Source: Polaromonas sp.
Lineage (GTDB): Bacteria > Pseudomonadota > Gammaproteobacteria > Burkholderiales > Burkholderiaceae_C
DNA: 64,000 nt
Direction: 5' to 3'
Assembly (NCBI RefSeq): GCF_029945925.1
Contig: NZ_JAQSDN010000049.1
Coordinates: 1-64,000, forward strand
Shown here: positions 27,271 to 36,003 of the stretch, in pieces
How positions within the stretch are numbered: the first letter of the stretch is position 1
Layout: each line of letters starts with the position of its first letter
The notes under the pieces: generated by a model
What the model was told of the DNA's origin: nothing
Database searches by the model: none
What the model saw: the letters and a program-made list of their open reading frames with translations, nothing else
Program-made: the position numbers and the translations under genes

Positions 27271-28032
27271 TTACCCGGGTTTGATCGCCTGGTACTCGGA
27301 AAACACGCCCACTTTCAGGTGTTGTTTGACCTGCACCAGCCCGGCTGCGCTCAATGTGGCCATGACCTGCTCCGGTGGAACACAGGCTTCTATACTGTCC
27401 CAGTAATAGCGCCAGATGGTAGCGGTGTCCTTTTGCCGGGAAACCAGGCGTGTCAGCAACGGGATCACGCTGCGCATATAGGTTTTGAGGACCCACTGTC
27501 CCAGACCGCTTTTTGCCTGGGTGATCTCGAGGATGCACAGGCGGCCGCCCGGTTTCAATACCCGTTGAAATTCTGTAAACGCCACCCCCAGGTCGCTGAT
27601 GTGGCGAAGGGCGTAACCCATGCTCAGGAAATCAAAGTGATTGTCGGGGAAAGGCAATGATTCCGCCCGGCCCTCCATCAGCACCATGGTCTTGGGCAGC
27701 TTGCTGGCCGCCAGCATGCCGGGGCTGGGATCAATCCCGGTGACCAGGGCCGGGTCGCCGGCCAGAAAACAGGCCTGCGCCGCAACCAGGCCGGTTCCCA
27801 CGCCCACATCGAGCACCCGCATGCCCGCTTTCAGGCCGCCGCGTATGAGGGCCTGACGCCGATAGCGCGAACCGGTGCCCCAGGCCAGCATGGCCTCGAT
27901 ACGGTCGTAGTCGGCAGCGGTGTTGTCAAAAATCTTGCGCAAATAGGCTTGCCTGTCCTGCTCGGTCTGGTAGTAATCGGTGAGCGGGACGTGCGGTGCA
28001 TGCGCCGCGGGAACGGGATCAGAATTCTTCAT
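27271..28032 (-). CDS. UbiE/MenG-like class I SAM-dependent methyltransferase
   Basis: This 253-residue enzyme has SAM motif I VLDVGVGTGLVAAQA, then GIDPSPGMLAASK, GRAESLPFPDNHFDFLSMGY and RVLKPGGRLCILE, the order seen in UbiE-type C-methyltransferases. It is the last gene of the long minus-strand operon, after a gap of 163 bases. Aryl-polyene clusters carry a methyltransferase that modifies the aromatic head, and that is the likely task here. Confidence 0.9.
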   Translation of the reverse strand: MKNSDPVPAAHAPHVPLTDYYQTEQDRQAYLRKIFDNTAADYDRIEAMLAWGTGSRYRRQALIRGGLKAGMRVLDVGVGTGLVAAQACFLAGDPALVTGIDPSPGMLAASKLPKTMVLMEGRAESLPFPDNHFDFLSMGYALRHISDLGVAFTEFQRVLKPGGRLCILEITQAKSGLGQWVLKTYMRSVIPLLTRLVSRQKDTATIWRYYWDSIEACVPPEQVMATLSAAGLVQVKQHLKVGVFSEYQAIKPG

Positions 28033-28195
28033 GGGATATTTGCCTTTCAGGCTGGAACGTCAGTTGGACCCGCCGCGGGAGGGGCCGTCATGGGTGTGTG
28101 CTGGCAAGGCACAAGGAGGATGGCCTTTGACGCTGAGTCAATCAGCTTCATGCCCTTTGCCTCCGGCGTCAATCAGACAAGAGCCGGTTTCGGGG

Positions 28196-28927
28196 TCAGA
28201 TCATGCCGCCATTGATGGAAATGACCTGGCCGCTGATGTAGGCCGCACGCTCCGACGCCAGGAAGCCGACAAGGTCGGCGACTTCCTCGGCCTTGCCTGC
28301 GCGTTTCATCGGCACCATGCGGTCGATGACGTCCTTGCTGAAGGCGCCCTGGGTCATGGCGGTGTCGATGATGCCGGGGGCCACGGCGTTGACCGTGATG
28401 CCGCGGCTCGCCACTTCCAGCGCGAGTGACTTGGTGGCCGCATGCAGCGCGCCCTTGGCGGCCGAGTAGTTGACCTGCCCGCGGTTGCCGGCCACCGCCG
28501 CGACCGACGTGATGGTGATGATGCGGCCCCAGCGGGTGCGGATCATGGGCATGGTCAGCGGCTGGGTGACGTGGAAAAAACCATTGAGCGAGACGTCCAG
28601 CACGCGCTGCCACTGGGCCAGCTGCATGCCGGGAAACACCGCGTCGTCATGGATGCCGGCGTTGTTGACCAGCACCTGGATGGGGCCGTCCTCGAGTAGG
28701 GTTTCCAGGGCCTGGGCGGTGGCTGCGGCGTCGGTCACATCGAAAGCCAAGGCCTGGGCCTGGCCGCCCTGGGCCACGATGTCGGCGGCGACAGCCTGCG
28801 CCGTGGCCAGCTGGCTGTTGGCGTGGACGATGACGGCAAAGCCGTCGGCCGCCAGGCGCCGGCTGATGGCCGAGCCCAGGCCGCCGCTGCCGCCGGTGAC
28901 CAGTGCGCGTTTGAGGGGTGGGGTCAT
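28196..28927 (-). CDS. FabG-type 3-oxoacyl-ACP reductase (ApeQ-like)
   Basis: This 243-residue short-chain dehydrogenase has the cofactor motif TGGSGGLG, NNAG, and the catalytic Ser (ITSVAAV) and YSAAK pair; the C-terminus is ISINGGMI. In the aryl-polyene pathway the ketoreductase reduces the 3-oxoacyl-ACP after each elongation. It overlaps the dehydratase gene by four bases (ATGA) and so is coupled to it. Confidence 0.92.
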   Translation of the reverse strand: MTPPLKRALVTGGSGGLGSAISRRLAADGFAVIVHANSQLATAQAVAADIVAQGGQAQALAFDVTDAAATAQALETLLEDGPIQVLVNNAGIHDDAVFPGMQLAQWQRVLDVSLNGFFHVTQPLTMPMIRTRWGRIITITSVAAVAGNRGQVNYSAAKGALHAATKSLALEVASRGITVNAVAPGIIDTAMTQGAFSKDVIDRMVPMKRAGKAEEVADLVGFLASERAAYISGQVISINGGMI

Positions 28928-29454
28928 GGGGGACTTGCTGCCGCTGCGGGCGGTGGGGTGGAGGGGGGCAGCGCCAGCGCCGATGCGTCGAGCACTACCA
29001 CGGCGCGGCCGCTGAGCAGGGGCTGGTCGCCGGCCCGCACGGCAAAGCTGTACAACACGGTGTTGTCGTCGCCGGTCAGCCGGTCGGCGCGGATGGTCAG
29101 ATCGCCTGCGACCGTGTCCAGCCGATCAACGAACAGCGTGACGCTGCGCATGCTGGCCAGGTAGCCGGCGCGCGGCGGCGTACTGGCGGTGTTCTCGCCG
29201 GCCAGGGCTTCGGCCACCAGCGTGCCGTGCACGGCCATGGCCTGCGCGGCGTATTCCACGCCGCAGGCCGCGCCGAGCCGGCCATGGGCCCGCAACGGAT
29301 GATCGGGCGCGTGGTGGCTGCTGGCCTGGCAGATGATGTGCTGGGTGTCCCAGGCGCTGACGCTGCCCAGCAGGCACATGGTGCCCTGGTGGGGGATGCG
29401 GCGTGCGATGTCCTCGTGCCGCAGCGTGGCGGGAGGATGTGCTGCGCTCAGCAT
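28924..29454 (-). CDS. ApeP-like 3-hydroxyacyl-ACP dehydratase
   Basis: This 176-residue hot-dog fold dehydratase has IPHQGTMCLLGSVSAWD near the N-terminus, then ACGVEYAAQAMAVHG, as in the ApeP subgroup. It removes water from 3-hydroxyacyl-ACP so that the conjugated polyene can grow. The C-terminus is Pro/Ala-rich (STPPPAAAASPP). It overlaps its neighbours on both sides, which is typical of this compact operon. Confidence 0.85.
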   Translation of the reverse strand: MLSAAHPPATLRHEDIARRIPHQGTMCLLGSVSAWDTQHIICQASSHHAPDHPLRAHGRLGAACGVEYAAQAMAVHGTLVAEALAGENTASTPPRAGYLASMRSVTLFVDRLDTVAGDLTIRADRLTGDDNTVLYSFAVRAGDQPLLSGRAVVVLDASALALPPSTPPPAAAASPP

Positions 29455-30278
29455 GGCCCCACCTGCACGGCCAGCTGCAGACCTTCAAGGTAGTCGATCA
29501 CGACGCTGCCGGCGTGCTGCGTGGCCACACTGCGCAGCAGCGGCAGGCAACGGGCCGCGGGAATGCTGGCGCGCAGCTGCTCCAGCGCGATGTCGGCCAT
29601 GGCGGTTGCGCTGGCGCCTGTGAGGCAGGTGGCCGGTGCCAGGGTCCACCGGGCCAGGCTGCGCTTGCTGCGTTGCGGGGCCAGTACCAGCGCCACGCCG
29701 AAGGAGTCCGGCAAGGGCCGCACGCTGTGCAGTGGTTCGGGGTAGTCGGTGTCGTAGGCGACCAGCAGGACGGCCGTCTGATCGACCACCGCCTGCGTCA
29801 TCGCTTCGAGCAGGCCGGCTGCAAAACTGCCATCGTAGGCGCACAGCACGGAGGATGTCGCCATGGAGCCGCTGGAGATGCTCCAGTAGCCGGAAGAAGC
29901 GTTGTGCACCGAGTTGTGAAAACGCGTGGGAGAGATCAGCCTGTCGCCCGATGCCAGTGCCTTGCAGATTTCATGGCAATTGATGGCGTCGCCGCTCGAC
30001 GATGAAAACACCGAGGGCAGCCTGGCCGGGGACAGGCCCGAGGCCGTCACGGCTTCCTGGCCGACGGCCAGCGAGACCTTGACCACGGCGCCCGCACGCC
30101 GGCGTTCGGCCGGGGGCAGGGCCATGGGCAGCGGCAGCACGCAGCGCGCCGCCTCGTAAGAAGCGTTGCCGGCCAGCTGTTCGCGCCCCGGCGCCCAGCC
30201 CGACAGGCCCGGGCCCAGCAGGCCGATGCCTTCGACATAAACCGTGAGGGACGGCGCAGCGGATGCGGGATTTGTCAT
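29448..30278 (-). CDS. Beta-ketoacyl synthase chain-length-factor-like protein
   Basis: This 276-residue protein carries only the N-terminal half of a ketosynthase fold (ketoacyl-synt_2 type): GIGLLGPG, FSSSSGDAINCHEI, FHNSVHNASSGYW and a nucleophile-elbow-like VLCAYDGSFAAGLLEA. The two catalytic His motifs of true ketosynthases are missing. In the E. coli aryl-polyene system such a protein (ApeC) pairs with a ketosynthase as chain-length factor. The ATG at 30278 is chosen, 7 bases after the ketosynthase stop. Confidence 0.82.
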   Translation of the reverse strand: MTNPASAAPSLTVYVEGIGLLGPGLSGWAPGREQLAGNASYEAARCVLPLPMALPPAERRRAGAVVKVSLAVGQEAVTASGLSPARLPSVFSSSSGDAINCHEICKALASGDRLISPTRFHNSVHNASSGYWSISSGSMATSSVLCAYDGSFAAGLLEAMTQAVVDQTAVLLVAYDTDYPEPLHSVRPLPDSFGVALVLAPQRSKRSLARWTLAPATCLTGASATAMADIALEQLRASIPAARCLPLLRSVATQHAGSVVIDYLEGLQLAVQVGPC

Positions 30279-30285
30279 CGTCGTT

Positions 30286-31479
30286 TTACCCGGCACGGCC
30301 AAAAATCAGGCTGCAGTTGGTGCCGCCGAAACCAAAGGAATTGCTCAGCACGCGGCGGACGGCCTGTTCGCGGTTGTGCAGCAGGTAGTTCAGGGGCAGG
30401 GCCGGGTCCAGTTGCCCTGTGTTCAGGCCGGCCGGCAACAGGCCGTGCTGCAGGGCCAGCGCGCAGATCACCGCCTCCAGCCCGCCTGCCGCGCCGAGGG
30501 TGTGGCCCGTGGCGCCCTTGGTGGAACTGCAGGGTGTGCTTGAACCGAACAGGGCCGCCACGGCCCTGGTTTCGGCAGCGTCGTTGCTCGGCGTGGCCGT
30601 GCCATGCAGGTTGATGTAGTCGATGTCCGCTGCGCTCAGCCCGGCCGTGGCGAGGGCGTCCTGCATGGCCATGCGCGCGCCCAGGCCCTCGGGGTGGGGC
30701 GAAGACATGTGATGGGCATCGCTGGATTCGCCGATGCCCAACAGCAGCACGGCGTCGTTGTTCAGATGCTCCGGCACCGGCTCGAGCAGCGCGAAGGCGG
30801 CCGCTTCGCCGATGGAAATGCCGTCGCGTTCGACATCGAACGGCCGGCAGGCCCGGGTGGAAGTCAGGCCCAGGGAATTGAAGCCATACAGCGTTGTCAG
30901 GCACAGCGAATCGACGCCACCGACCACCGCTGCGTCTATCAGCCCGGCCGCCATCATGCGGCGCGCCGAAGCAAACACCTTGGCGCTGGAAGAACACGCG
31001 GACGAGACCACCACCGCCGGGCCGGCCAGGGCCAGGAAGCTGCGCGTGAAGTCGGCCACGGAGAAAGAGTTGTGCGTGGTCCGGTAGGAAAAATCGGGCG
31101 GGAAGGCACCCGTGGACGGGTCGAGCCGGCGGTAGGCCAGCTCGGTCTGCAAAATGCCCGAGGTGCTGGTGCCGATGAAGATGCCGATGCGCTGCGTGCC
31201 GTATTTTTGGCTGGCGGCTGCGACGGCTTCGGCAAAACCGTCCTGCATCAGGCCCAACAGTGCGAGGCGGTTGTTGCGGCAGTCGAAGGCTGCCAGTGCT
31301 GCGGGAAGTACCACGGCATCGACCCCCGCCACCTCGCCGACAAAGGTGGGCAGATCGACCGTGTCAAATGCGCAGGGCACGAGGCCGCCGCGCTGCCCGC
31401 GCAAGGCGCTGAGGGTTTGCTGGAGGCCGCGACCGATGCTGCTGGTCGCGGTGAAATGGGAGAGCCAGAGCGGGTTCAG
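30286..31479 (-). CDS. Beta-ketoacyl-ACP synthase, FabF-like, with non-standard start
   Basis: This elongating ketosynthase of the aryl-polyene operon has Cys162 in SSACSSS, His292 in NLHGTAT and His326 in KGATGHTLGAAGG, a full Cys-His-His set. The family N-terminus (NPLWLSHFTATSSIGRG) is present in frame, but the first ATG/GTG/TTG is a TTG at 31404, after that segment. The frame is closed upstream by TAA at 31515-31513. The most likely start is a CTG at 31479, where relatives have Met. A one-base error between 31480 and 31511, where an ATG lies in the next frame, is the alternative. Coordinates assume CTG. Confidence 0.8.
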   Translation of the reverse strand: MNPLWLSHFTATSSIGRGLQQTLSALRGQRGGLVPCAFDTVDLPTFVGEVAGVDAVVLPAALAAFDCRNNRLALLGLMQDGFAEAVAAASQKYGTQRIGIFIGTSTSGILQTELAYRRLDPSTGAFPPDFSYRTTHNSFSVADFTRSFLALAGPAVVVSSACSSSAKVFASARRMMAAGLIDAAVVGGVDSLCLTTLYGFNSLGLTSTRACRPFDVERDGISIGEAAAFALLEPVPEHLNNDAVLLLGIGESSDAHHMSSPHPEGLGARMAMQDALATAGLSAADIDYINLHGTATPSNDAAETRAVAALFGSSTPCSSTKGATGHTLGAAGGLEAVICALALQHGLLPAGLNTGQLDPALPLNYLLHNREQAVRRVLSNSFGFGGTNCSLIFGRAG

Positions 31480-31552
31480 AAGAAAACGAGCCGATCTAAA
31501 AGTGAAGTCATGTTAGCAAATCCATCCGGAGAGAAGGTGATGAAAGGGACGG

Positions 31553-32254
31553 TCAGGCAACGAGGTAGGGACGATGGTGATTGGCCCGGGTGCGCACCGC
31601 ATGGCGCAGGGACAGCCAGGCGGTGACGGTCCCCAACAGGAGCCCGGCCCACATGTCCACGGCCACATGCTGGCGTGTGGCCACCGTGGAGTAAACGATG
31701 CCGAGGCACCACAGTGCGTTGGTCAGGCATGCCCACGGCGGCGCGCCAAAACGGCGCAGCAGGTGATGCAGCCAGAAGCCCGAAAAAACGGCGGTGGCGA
31801 CATGCAGGGACGGGCAGGCGTTGCCCGCGGCGTCCATGTTCTTGAGGAAGTCCACGCCCGGGTAAAGGCTCCAGTCGATGTCAGCGGCCGGAACGGTCGT
31901 GGGCCAGAAATAGAAAATGACCAACCCGGTCAGGCAGGTGCCGGCCATGGCCAGGCTGTACACATAAAGTTCTCGCCGGCTCGCCAGGAACGCCGGTGGC
32001 AGCGACACATACACCCATAGGGATACATAAAGCGACAGGGCCATCGGATCAAAGCCGATCAACCGGTCCAGCCATGTGACCGGCATCACCGTGACGGGAT
32101 AGACCGGGTTGTTGAGCACATGAAAGTAGGCAGCAAAAAACACCGCGATAAACAGCGGGATACCTATGCTTTTGAGGACCACGTCCCGGGGCACAAGCTG
32201 TGCGGCCTGGCGGTACCAGGGCAGGGCTTGTGGGCGAACCAGGGTGGTGCTCAT
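31553..32254 (-). CDS. PAP2-family membrane phosphatase
   Basis: This 233-residue protein has about six membrane helices. It carries the PAP2 motifs CPSLHVA and STVATRQHVAVDMWAGLLLG, closest to the inositol-phosphotransferase-like branch. It overlaps the deacetylase gene by four bases (ATGA), so it is part of the pigment operon. PAP2 enzymes are not among the core aryl-polyene genes I know. It may process the lipid or glycan anchor. The role is inference. Confidence 0.87.
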   Translation of the reverse strand: MSTTLVRPQALPWYRQAAQLVPRDVVLKSIGIPLFIAVFFAAYFHVLNNPVYPVTVMPVTWLDRLIGFDPMALSLYVSLWVYVSLPPAFLASRRELYVYSLAMAGTCLTGLVIFYFWPTTVPAADIDWSLYPGVDFLKNMDAAGNACPSLHVATAVFSGFWLHHLLRRFGAPPWACLTNALWCLGIVYSTVATRQHVAVDMWAGLLLGTVTAWLSLRHAVRTRANHHRPYLVA

Positions 32255-33063
32255 GCCAGGGCCTCGGTCAGGGTCACCGGCTTGAGGCGGGCGGCCGCAG
32301 CGCAGGCCAGCACGGCGGGCAGGACCTCGAGAATCACCGGGACGCCGCCTGGTGTGCGGGCGGCGTTGCCGTCGTGCAGCAGCACGATGGCGCCGGCCTT
32401 CAGGCCATGCAGCAGTTTGCCGGTGACCTGCCGCGCATTGTTAACCCGTGTGTCGAAACCGCGTACCGACCAGCTGGCCAGCCGCAGACCCATCCGGGCG
32501 AGCACGGGCTCGAGAAAGGGATTGCGCAGGCCGGCGGGCGCGCGAAAAAAGAGCGGACGCCGGCCGGTGATCGCGCCCAGGGTGTCCTGTGCAGCCTGCA
32601 GCTCCCTGGCCATGCCGCGCGGCCCCATGACGGAAAAGTTGTGGCGATGGTGCTGGCTGTGGTTCTCCACCGCGTGGCCGCGGCGAACGATTTCCCGGCA
32701 CAGCTCCGGGTAACGTGCGGCCTTTGCACCGATGCAGAAAAACGTGGCCCGGGCGGCGTAACGGTCCAGCAGGTCCAGCACCTGCGGCGTGACCTGCGGG
32801 TCGGGCCCGTCGTCGATGGTCAGGGCGATTTCGTTTCGGGCTGTCGCGGCGGCGGGCAGCCGCGACCAGTTCGGACCCAGCCAGTGGCTGCGCGGCCACA
32901 GGCCGACGCCGGCCACCAGCGCGTGGTTGGCGACGGCGGCGGCCAATGCCCAGGGCCACAGCGCGGGAGCCGCAACAGCAGCGGCCAGCGCCAGCCCGTG
33001 CACAGCCAGGGAGGCGCGTATCAGCGGGCTGGCGTGCCAGCGCGGCTCAGGCCTGGGCATCAT
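32251..33063 (-). CDS. Polysaccharide deacetylase (NodB-type)
   Basis: The protein has about 270 residues: an N-terminal membrane region (about 15-55), then a NodB domain with the metal Asp pair in ALTIDDGPD, a His motif in ENHSQHHRHNF, FFRAPAGLRNP and VLLHDGNA. The start at 33063 (or 33060) has GAGG before it and overlaps the exporter gene end by about 17 bases. It would remove acetyl groups from a glycan near the membrane. Its presence in this operon suggests a sugar-containing pigment anchor. Confidence 0.88.
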   Translation of the reverse strand: MMPRPEPRWHASPLIRASLAVHGLALAAAVAAPALWPWALAAAVANHALVAGVGLWPRSHWLGPNWSRLPAAATARNEIALTIDDGPDPQVTPQVLDLLDRYAARATFFCIGAKAARYPELCREIVRRGHAVENHSQHHRHNFSVMGPRGMARELQAAQDTLGAITGRRPLFFRAPAGLRNPFLEPVLARMGLRLASWSVRGFDTRVNNARQVTGKLLHGLKAGAIVLLHDGNAARTPGGVPVILEVLPAVLACAAAARLKPVTLTEALA

Positions 33064-35401
33064 GGGGCTGCCTCGCAAAAATCGCTGCATACACCAACGC
33101 CAGGATGACGCCGGGCGCCACCGTGGCGCCCATGGCCTGCAGGATGGAAATCTTGGAAAACGCCAGCAGGCCAAACCCTGCGACCGTGGTGAGGTTGGCC
33201 AGCGCCATTGAAGCCAGGGTGCGGTGCGAGATGGGCGTGAGCGGGTCGGGCCGGTCGAAAAACAGGGCGTAGTTCGAACCCACTGCCACCACCAGCAGCA
33301 AGCCCACCAAGTGCAGGATGATCAGCGGCTGGCCGGCCAGGGCCAGCCCCGCCGTGACCGTGATGACCGAGGCGGCCAGGGGCGCGATGATGCGCAGGAC
33401 GCGCGTGGGCGAGCGGAACACCAGCAGCAGCAATACGACGATAGAGAGCAGTCCGCCCAGCGACAGCAGCGTGGCTTCGCGCAGGTAGCCGGAGTACAAG
33501 CGGTCGGATTCAGCTTTCATGTCCACAAACAGCACATCCGGCGAGTTGCTGCCCAGGGCTGCGCGGATCCGGTCGGCCTGGATGCCCGCGCCTTCCGGCG
33601 CCCGCAGCGGCAGCAGCGCCGTCCAGCCGCCGCGCGATGTCTGCAGCAGCAGCGCATCGACCGCCATGGCCAGGGAGGTTTGTTCGAGGCCGGACGCCTG
33701 CAGCAAGGGCCGGCTGCGGCTGGTTTCCACGTCGGCCAGAAAGGGGGCGAACACCTCGGCGCGTACTGGCAGGCCCTGCACCGCCTGCGCCAGACGCGGC
33801 TGCAAAACCTCCGCCGGCGGCAGGCTGGCCTGGCGCGCGCGCTGCGTCGCCGTGCTCGGAAGGTAGCGGCTCGGGCTTTCAAACCCGGCGAGTTCGCCCT
33901 GGTCCACCTGCGCTTGCAGCAGCGCGGACACCTGTTCGGCGGACACCAGCACCGATTCCCGGCTGGTGCCGGAGATGACCACGACGTAACGCACATCGGG
34001 GGCGCCCATGTCGGCGCGCAGGCTTTCGTCGAGTGCGATGTCGGCTTGCGACACCGGGCTGAGCGAGGAAATTTTTTCGTTGAGCAGGGTGTCGCGGTGG
34101 GTCGCGAGGACGGCGCAGGCGGCCAGCAGCAGCAGAGCCGCCGGCCAGCGCAGCGCTGCGGCGCGCCGCGTCAGCTGGCTGAGCACGCGGCCGATGGCCG
34201 AGATGTCGTGGATGCGAAACTGCGCCGGCAACAGGTGTGGCAGGACAAAACGCGTCATGACCGCTGCGGCCACCAGTCCGGCAATGGCGTACAGGCCCAG
34301 CTGCGCCAGGCCGGGAAAGCCCGACAGCAGCAGCGAGGCAAAGCCGAAGATCGAGGTCAGCACGCCCAGCCGGATCGTCGGCCAGAAGCGCTTGACCCAG
34401 CTTTCCTGCCCGGCGTCCGCCTGTTCGGATTGCACAAACAGATAAATGGAATAGTCCACCGCCTCGCCGATCAGCGCGGTGCCGAAGCCCAGCGTGATGC
34501 CGTGCACCGCGCCGAAGCCCAGGCTGACGGCGGCCACGCCTGCCAGCACGCCGCTGAGAACCGGCAGAAAACCCAGCGCCAGCGCGGTCGCCGAGCGGTA
34601 CACCAGCAGCAGCAGCGTGGCAATGATCACCACGCTGATCAGCGAGAGGCGGCTGACCTGGCTTTTGATGGCTTCGCGCGAAGTGACCGAAAAGACGCCG
34701 GGCCCGGTCATCACCAGCTTCGCGGCGGGGCTGTCCCGGCGTGCCGTGTCGAAGGCCTGCCGGATGGCGGCCATGGCGCTTTGCTGGGCGTCGGTGTCGG
34801 ACCCGTCGGCGCGCGTCTGCATCAGCATCAGGGCGCGGGCACCGTCTCGCGAGGCCCAGGCGCCGTCGATCAGGCGCGGCTGCGTGCCGCTGTCCAGCTG
34901 ACCGAGCAGTTGCACCATTTCGCCGGTCGGGTCGCGCGGCAGCAGGGACTTGACCATCAGCCCGGCCGGCGAGGCCAGCAGGTCTATGCTTTCGGCCAGG
35001 GCCGCATGCAGGCCGTCAGTGCTGAAGCGTTCAGGCGTGACGAGTGGACTGAGCAGGTAGCGGTTGTTGAACAGGTAAGTGCGGTCGCGCTCCTTGTTGA
35101 CGGGCTCACCGTTGTTGACGGCGATAAAAGCCGGGTCGGCGCGCAGGGTGCGGGCGACCTCTTTGGACAGGCGGGCGCGGGCCGGCCCGTCCTCTCCCTC
35201 GATGCCGACCAGGATCAGGCGCGAGGCCAGGCCGTCCTTCAGCTGGTCCATCAGGAGCTGCTGTTCGGCCGTCGGGTTGCGCGGCATGAAGGCCGACAGG
35301 TCCGTGGTGATCTGTGTGCGGCTGATGATGGCGCCGCAGGCCAGCAAAAAGGCCAGCCACAACCAGACCGGCAGAAACCGACGCTGGAGCAAGCGGTTCA
35401 T
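33047..35401 (-). CDS. MMPL/RND-family exporter (ApeM-like)
   Basis: This 784-residue inner-membrane transporter has about 12 helices and two large periplasmic loops, the MMPL layout. The N-terminus MNRLLQRRFLPVWLWLAF leads into the first helix. GFGTALIGEAVDYSIYLF and VAVGSNYALFF are the paired transmembrane motifs where proton-relay Asp residues occur. In aryl-polyene clusters it is thought to move the lipid-like product across the membrane with the LolA-like protein. It overlaps that gene by four bases. Confidence 0.92.
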   Translation of the reverse strand: MNRLLQRRFLPVWLWLAFLLACGAIISRTQITTDLSAFMPRNPTAEQQLLMDQLKDGLASRLILVGIEGEDGPARARLSKEVARTLRADPAFIAVNNGEPVNKERDRTYLFNNRYLLSPLVTPERFSTDGLHAALAESIDLLASPAGLMVKSLLPRDPTGEMVQLLGQLDSGTQPRLIDGAWASRDGARALMLMQTRADGSDTDAQQSAMAAIRQAFDTARRDSPAAKLVMTGPGVFSVTSREAIKSQVSRLSLISVVIIATLLLLVYRSATALALGFLPVLSGVLAGVAAVSLGFGAVHGITLGFGTALIGEAVDYSIYLFVQSEQADAGQESWVKRFWPTIRLGVLTSIFGFASLLLSGFPGLAQLGLYAIAGLVAAAVMTRFVLPHLLPAQFRIHDISAIGRVLSQLTRRAAALRWPAALLLLAACAVLATHRDTLLNEKISSLSPVSQADIALDESLRADMGAPDVRYVVVISGTSRESVLVSAEQVSALLQAQVDQGELAGFESPSRYLPSTATQRARQASLPPAEVLQPRLAQAVQGLPVRAEVFAPFLADVETSRSRPLLQASGLEQTSLAMAVDALLLQTSRGGWTALLPLRAPEGAGIQADRIRAALGSNSPDVLFVDMKAESDRLYSGYLREATLLSLGGLLSIVVLLLLVFRSPTRVLRIIAPLAASVITVTAGLALAGQPLIILHLVGLLLVVAVGSNYALFFDRPDPLTPISHRTLASMALANLTTVAGFGLLAFSKISILQAMGATVAPGVILALVYAAIFARQPHDAQA

Positions 35402-36003
35402 TTCGCGGCCAGCTTGTCAATCACCATGACCGAGCGGTCCTTGTCGGTCTGCTCGATTTCAATGGTCCTGACCTCGGCGTGGCTGCCGCCGATGCGGATG
35501 CGCTGCACCACTTCCAGCATTTTTGTTTCGATGGGACGCAGGGTCAGGGTCCAGCGCTCCTCGGAACCTTCGAGGTCGAGGTTGTAGACACGCCGGAGCG
35601 CGACCATGTCGCCGGCCAGGGTGCCGCGTATGCTTTCGGTGAAGGCGACCAGTTCCGGGTAGTCCTGCAGGCGCAGCACCATGCGGCGTTTGCCGCGTTC
35701 GACGGTGAGGCTGCTGCCTTCAATCAGCAGCGACTCCGGCCGGGGCTTGAGTGTGCGTTTTTCCAGCCGGTCGGGCGCGGTGTAGAGCAGTTCGCCGGAC
35801 GACTCCACGGGTGCCTCGAGCAGGGCGATGTATTTCTTTTCGACAAAGCTGGCGCGGCCCGACTTGTTTTTCGCCAGGCCCTGCATCAGCTGGGTCACAT
35901 CCCAAGCGGCGAAGGCGGGGCTGACGCTGAGGGCCAGCAGCAGGCCGGCGCCGGCCAGCCAGGTTGTTCGTGACGGGGTGGTCGGGCGGAGTGCATCAGT
36001 CAT
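35398..36003 (-). CDS. LolA-like periplasmic carrier (ApeL-like)
   Basis: This 201-residue protein has a signal peptide (WLAGAGLLLALSVSPAFA) and a LolA-like fold: LMQGLAKNKSGRASFVEKKY, SSGELLYTAPDRLEKRT, then LDLEGSEERWTLTLRP. The start at 36003 overlaps the stop of the acyltransferase gene (ATGA). It probably ferries the aryl-polyene lipid across the periplasm together with the MMPL exporter. Confidence 0.88.
   Translation of the reverse strand: MTDALRPTTPSRTTWLAGAGLLLALSVSPAFAAWDVTQLMQGLAKNKSGRASFVEKKYIALLEAPVESSGELLYTAPDRLEKRTLKPRPESLLIEGSSLTVERGKRRMVLRLQDYPELVAFTESIRGTLAGDMVALRRVYNLDLEGSEERWTLTLRPIETKMLEVVQRIRIGGSHAEVRTIEIEQTDKDRSVMVIDKLAAK

Noticed and set aside
33224..35587. 787-codon frame opposite the MMPL exporter
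   Set aside because: Antisense shadow; Gln/Arg/Gly-rich and incompatible with the clear exporter on the other strand.
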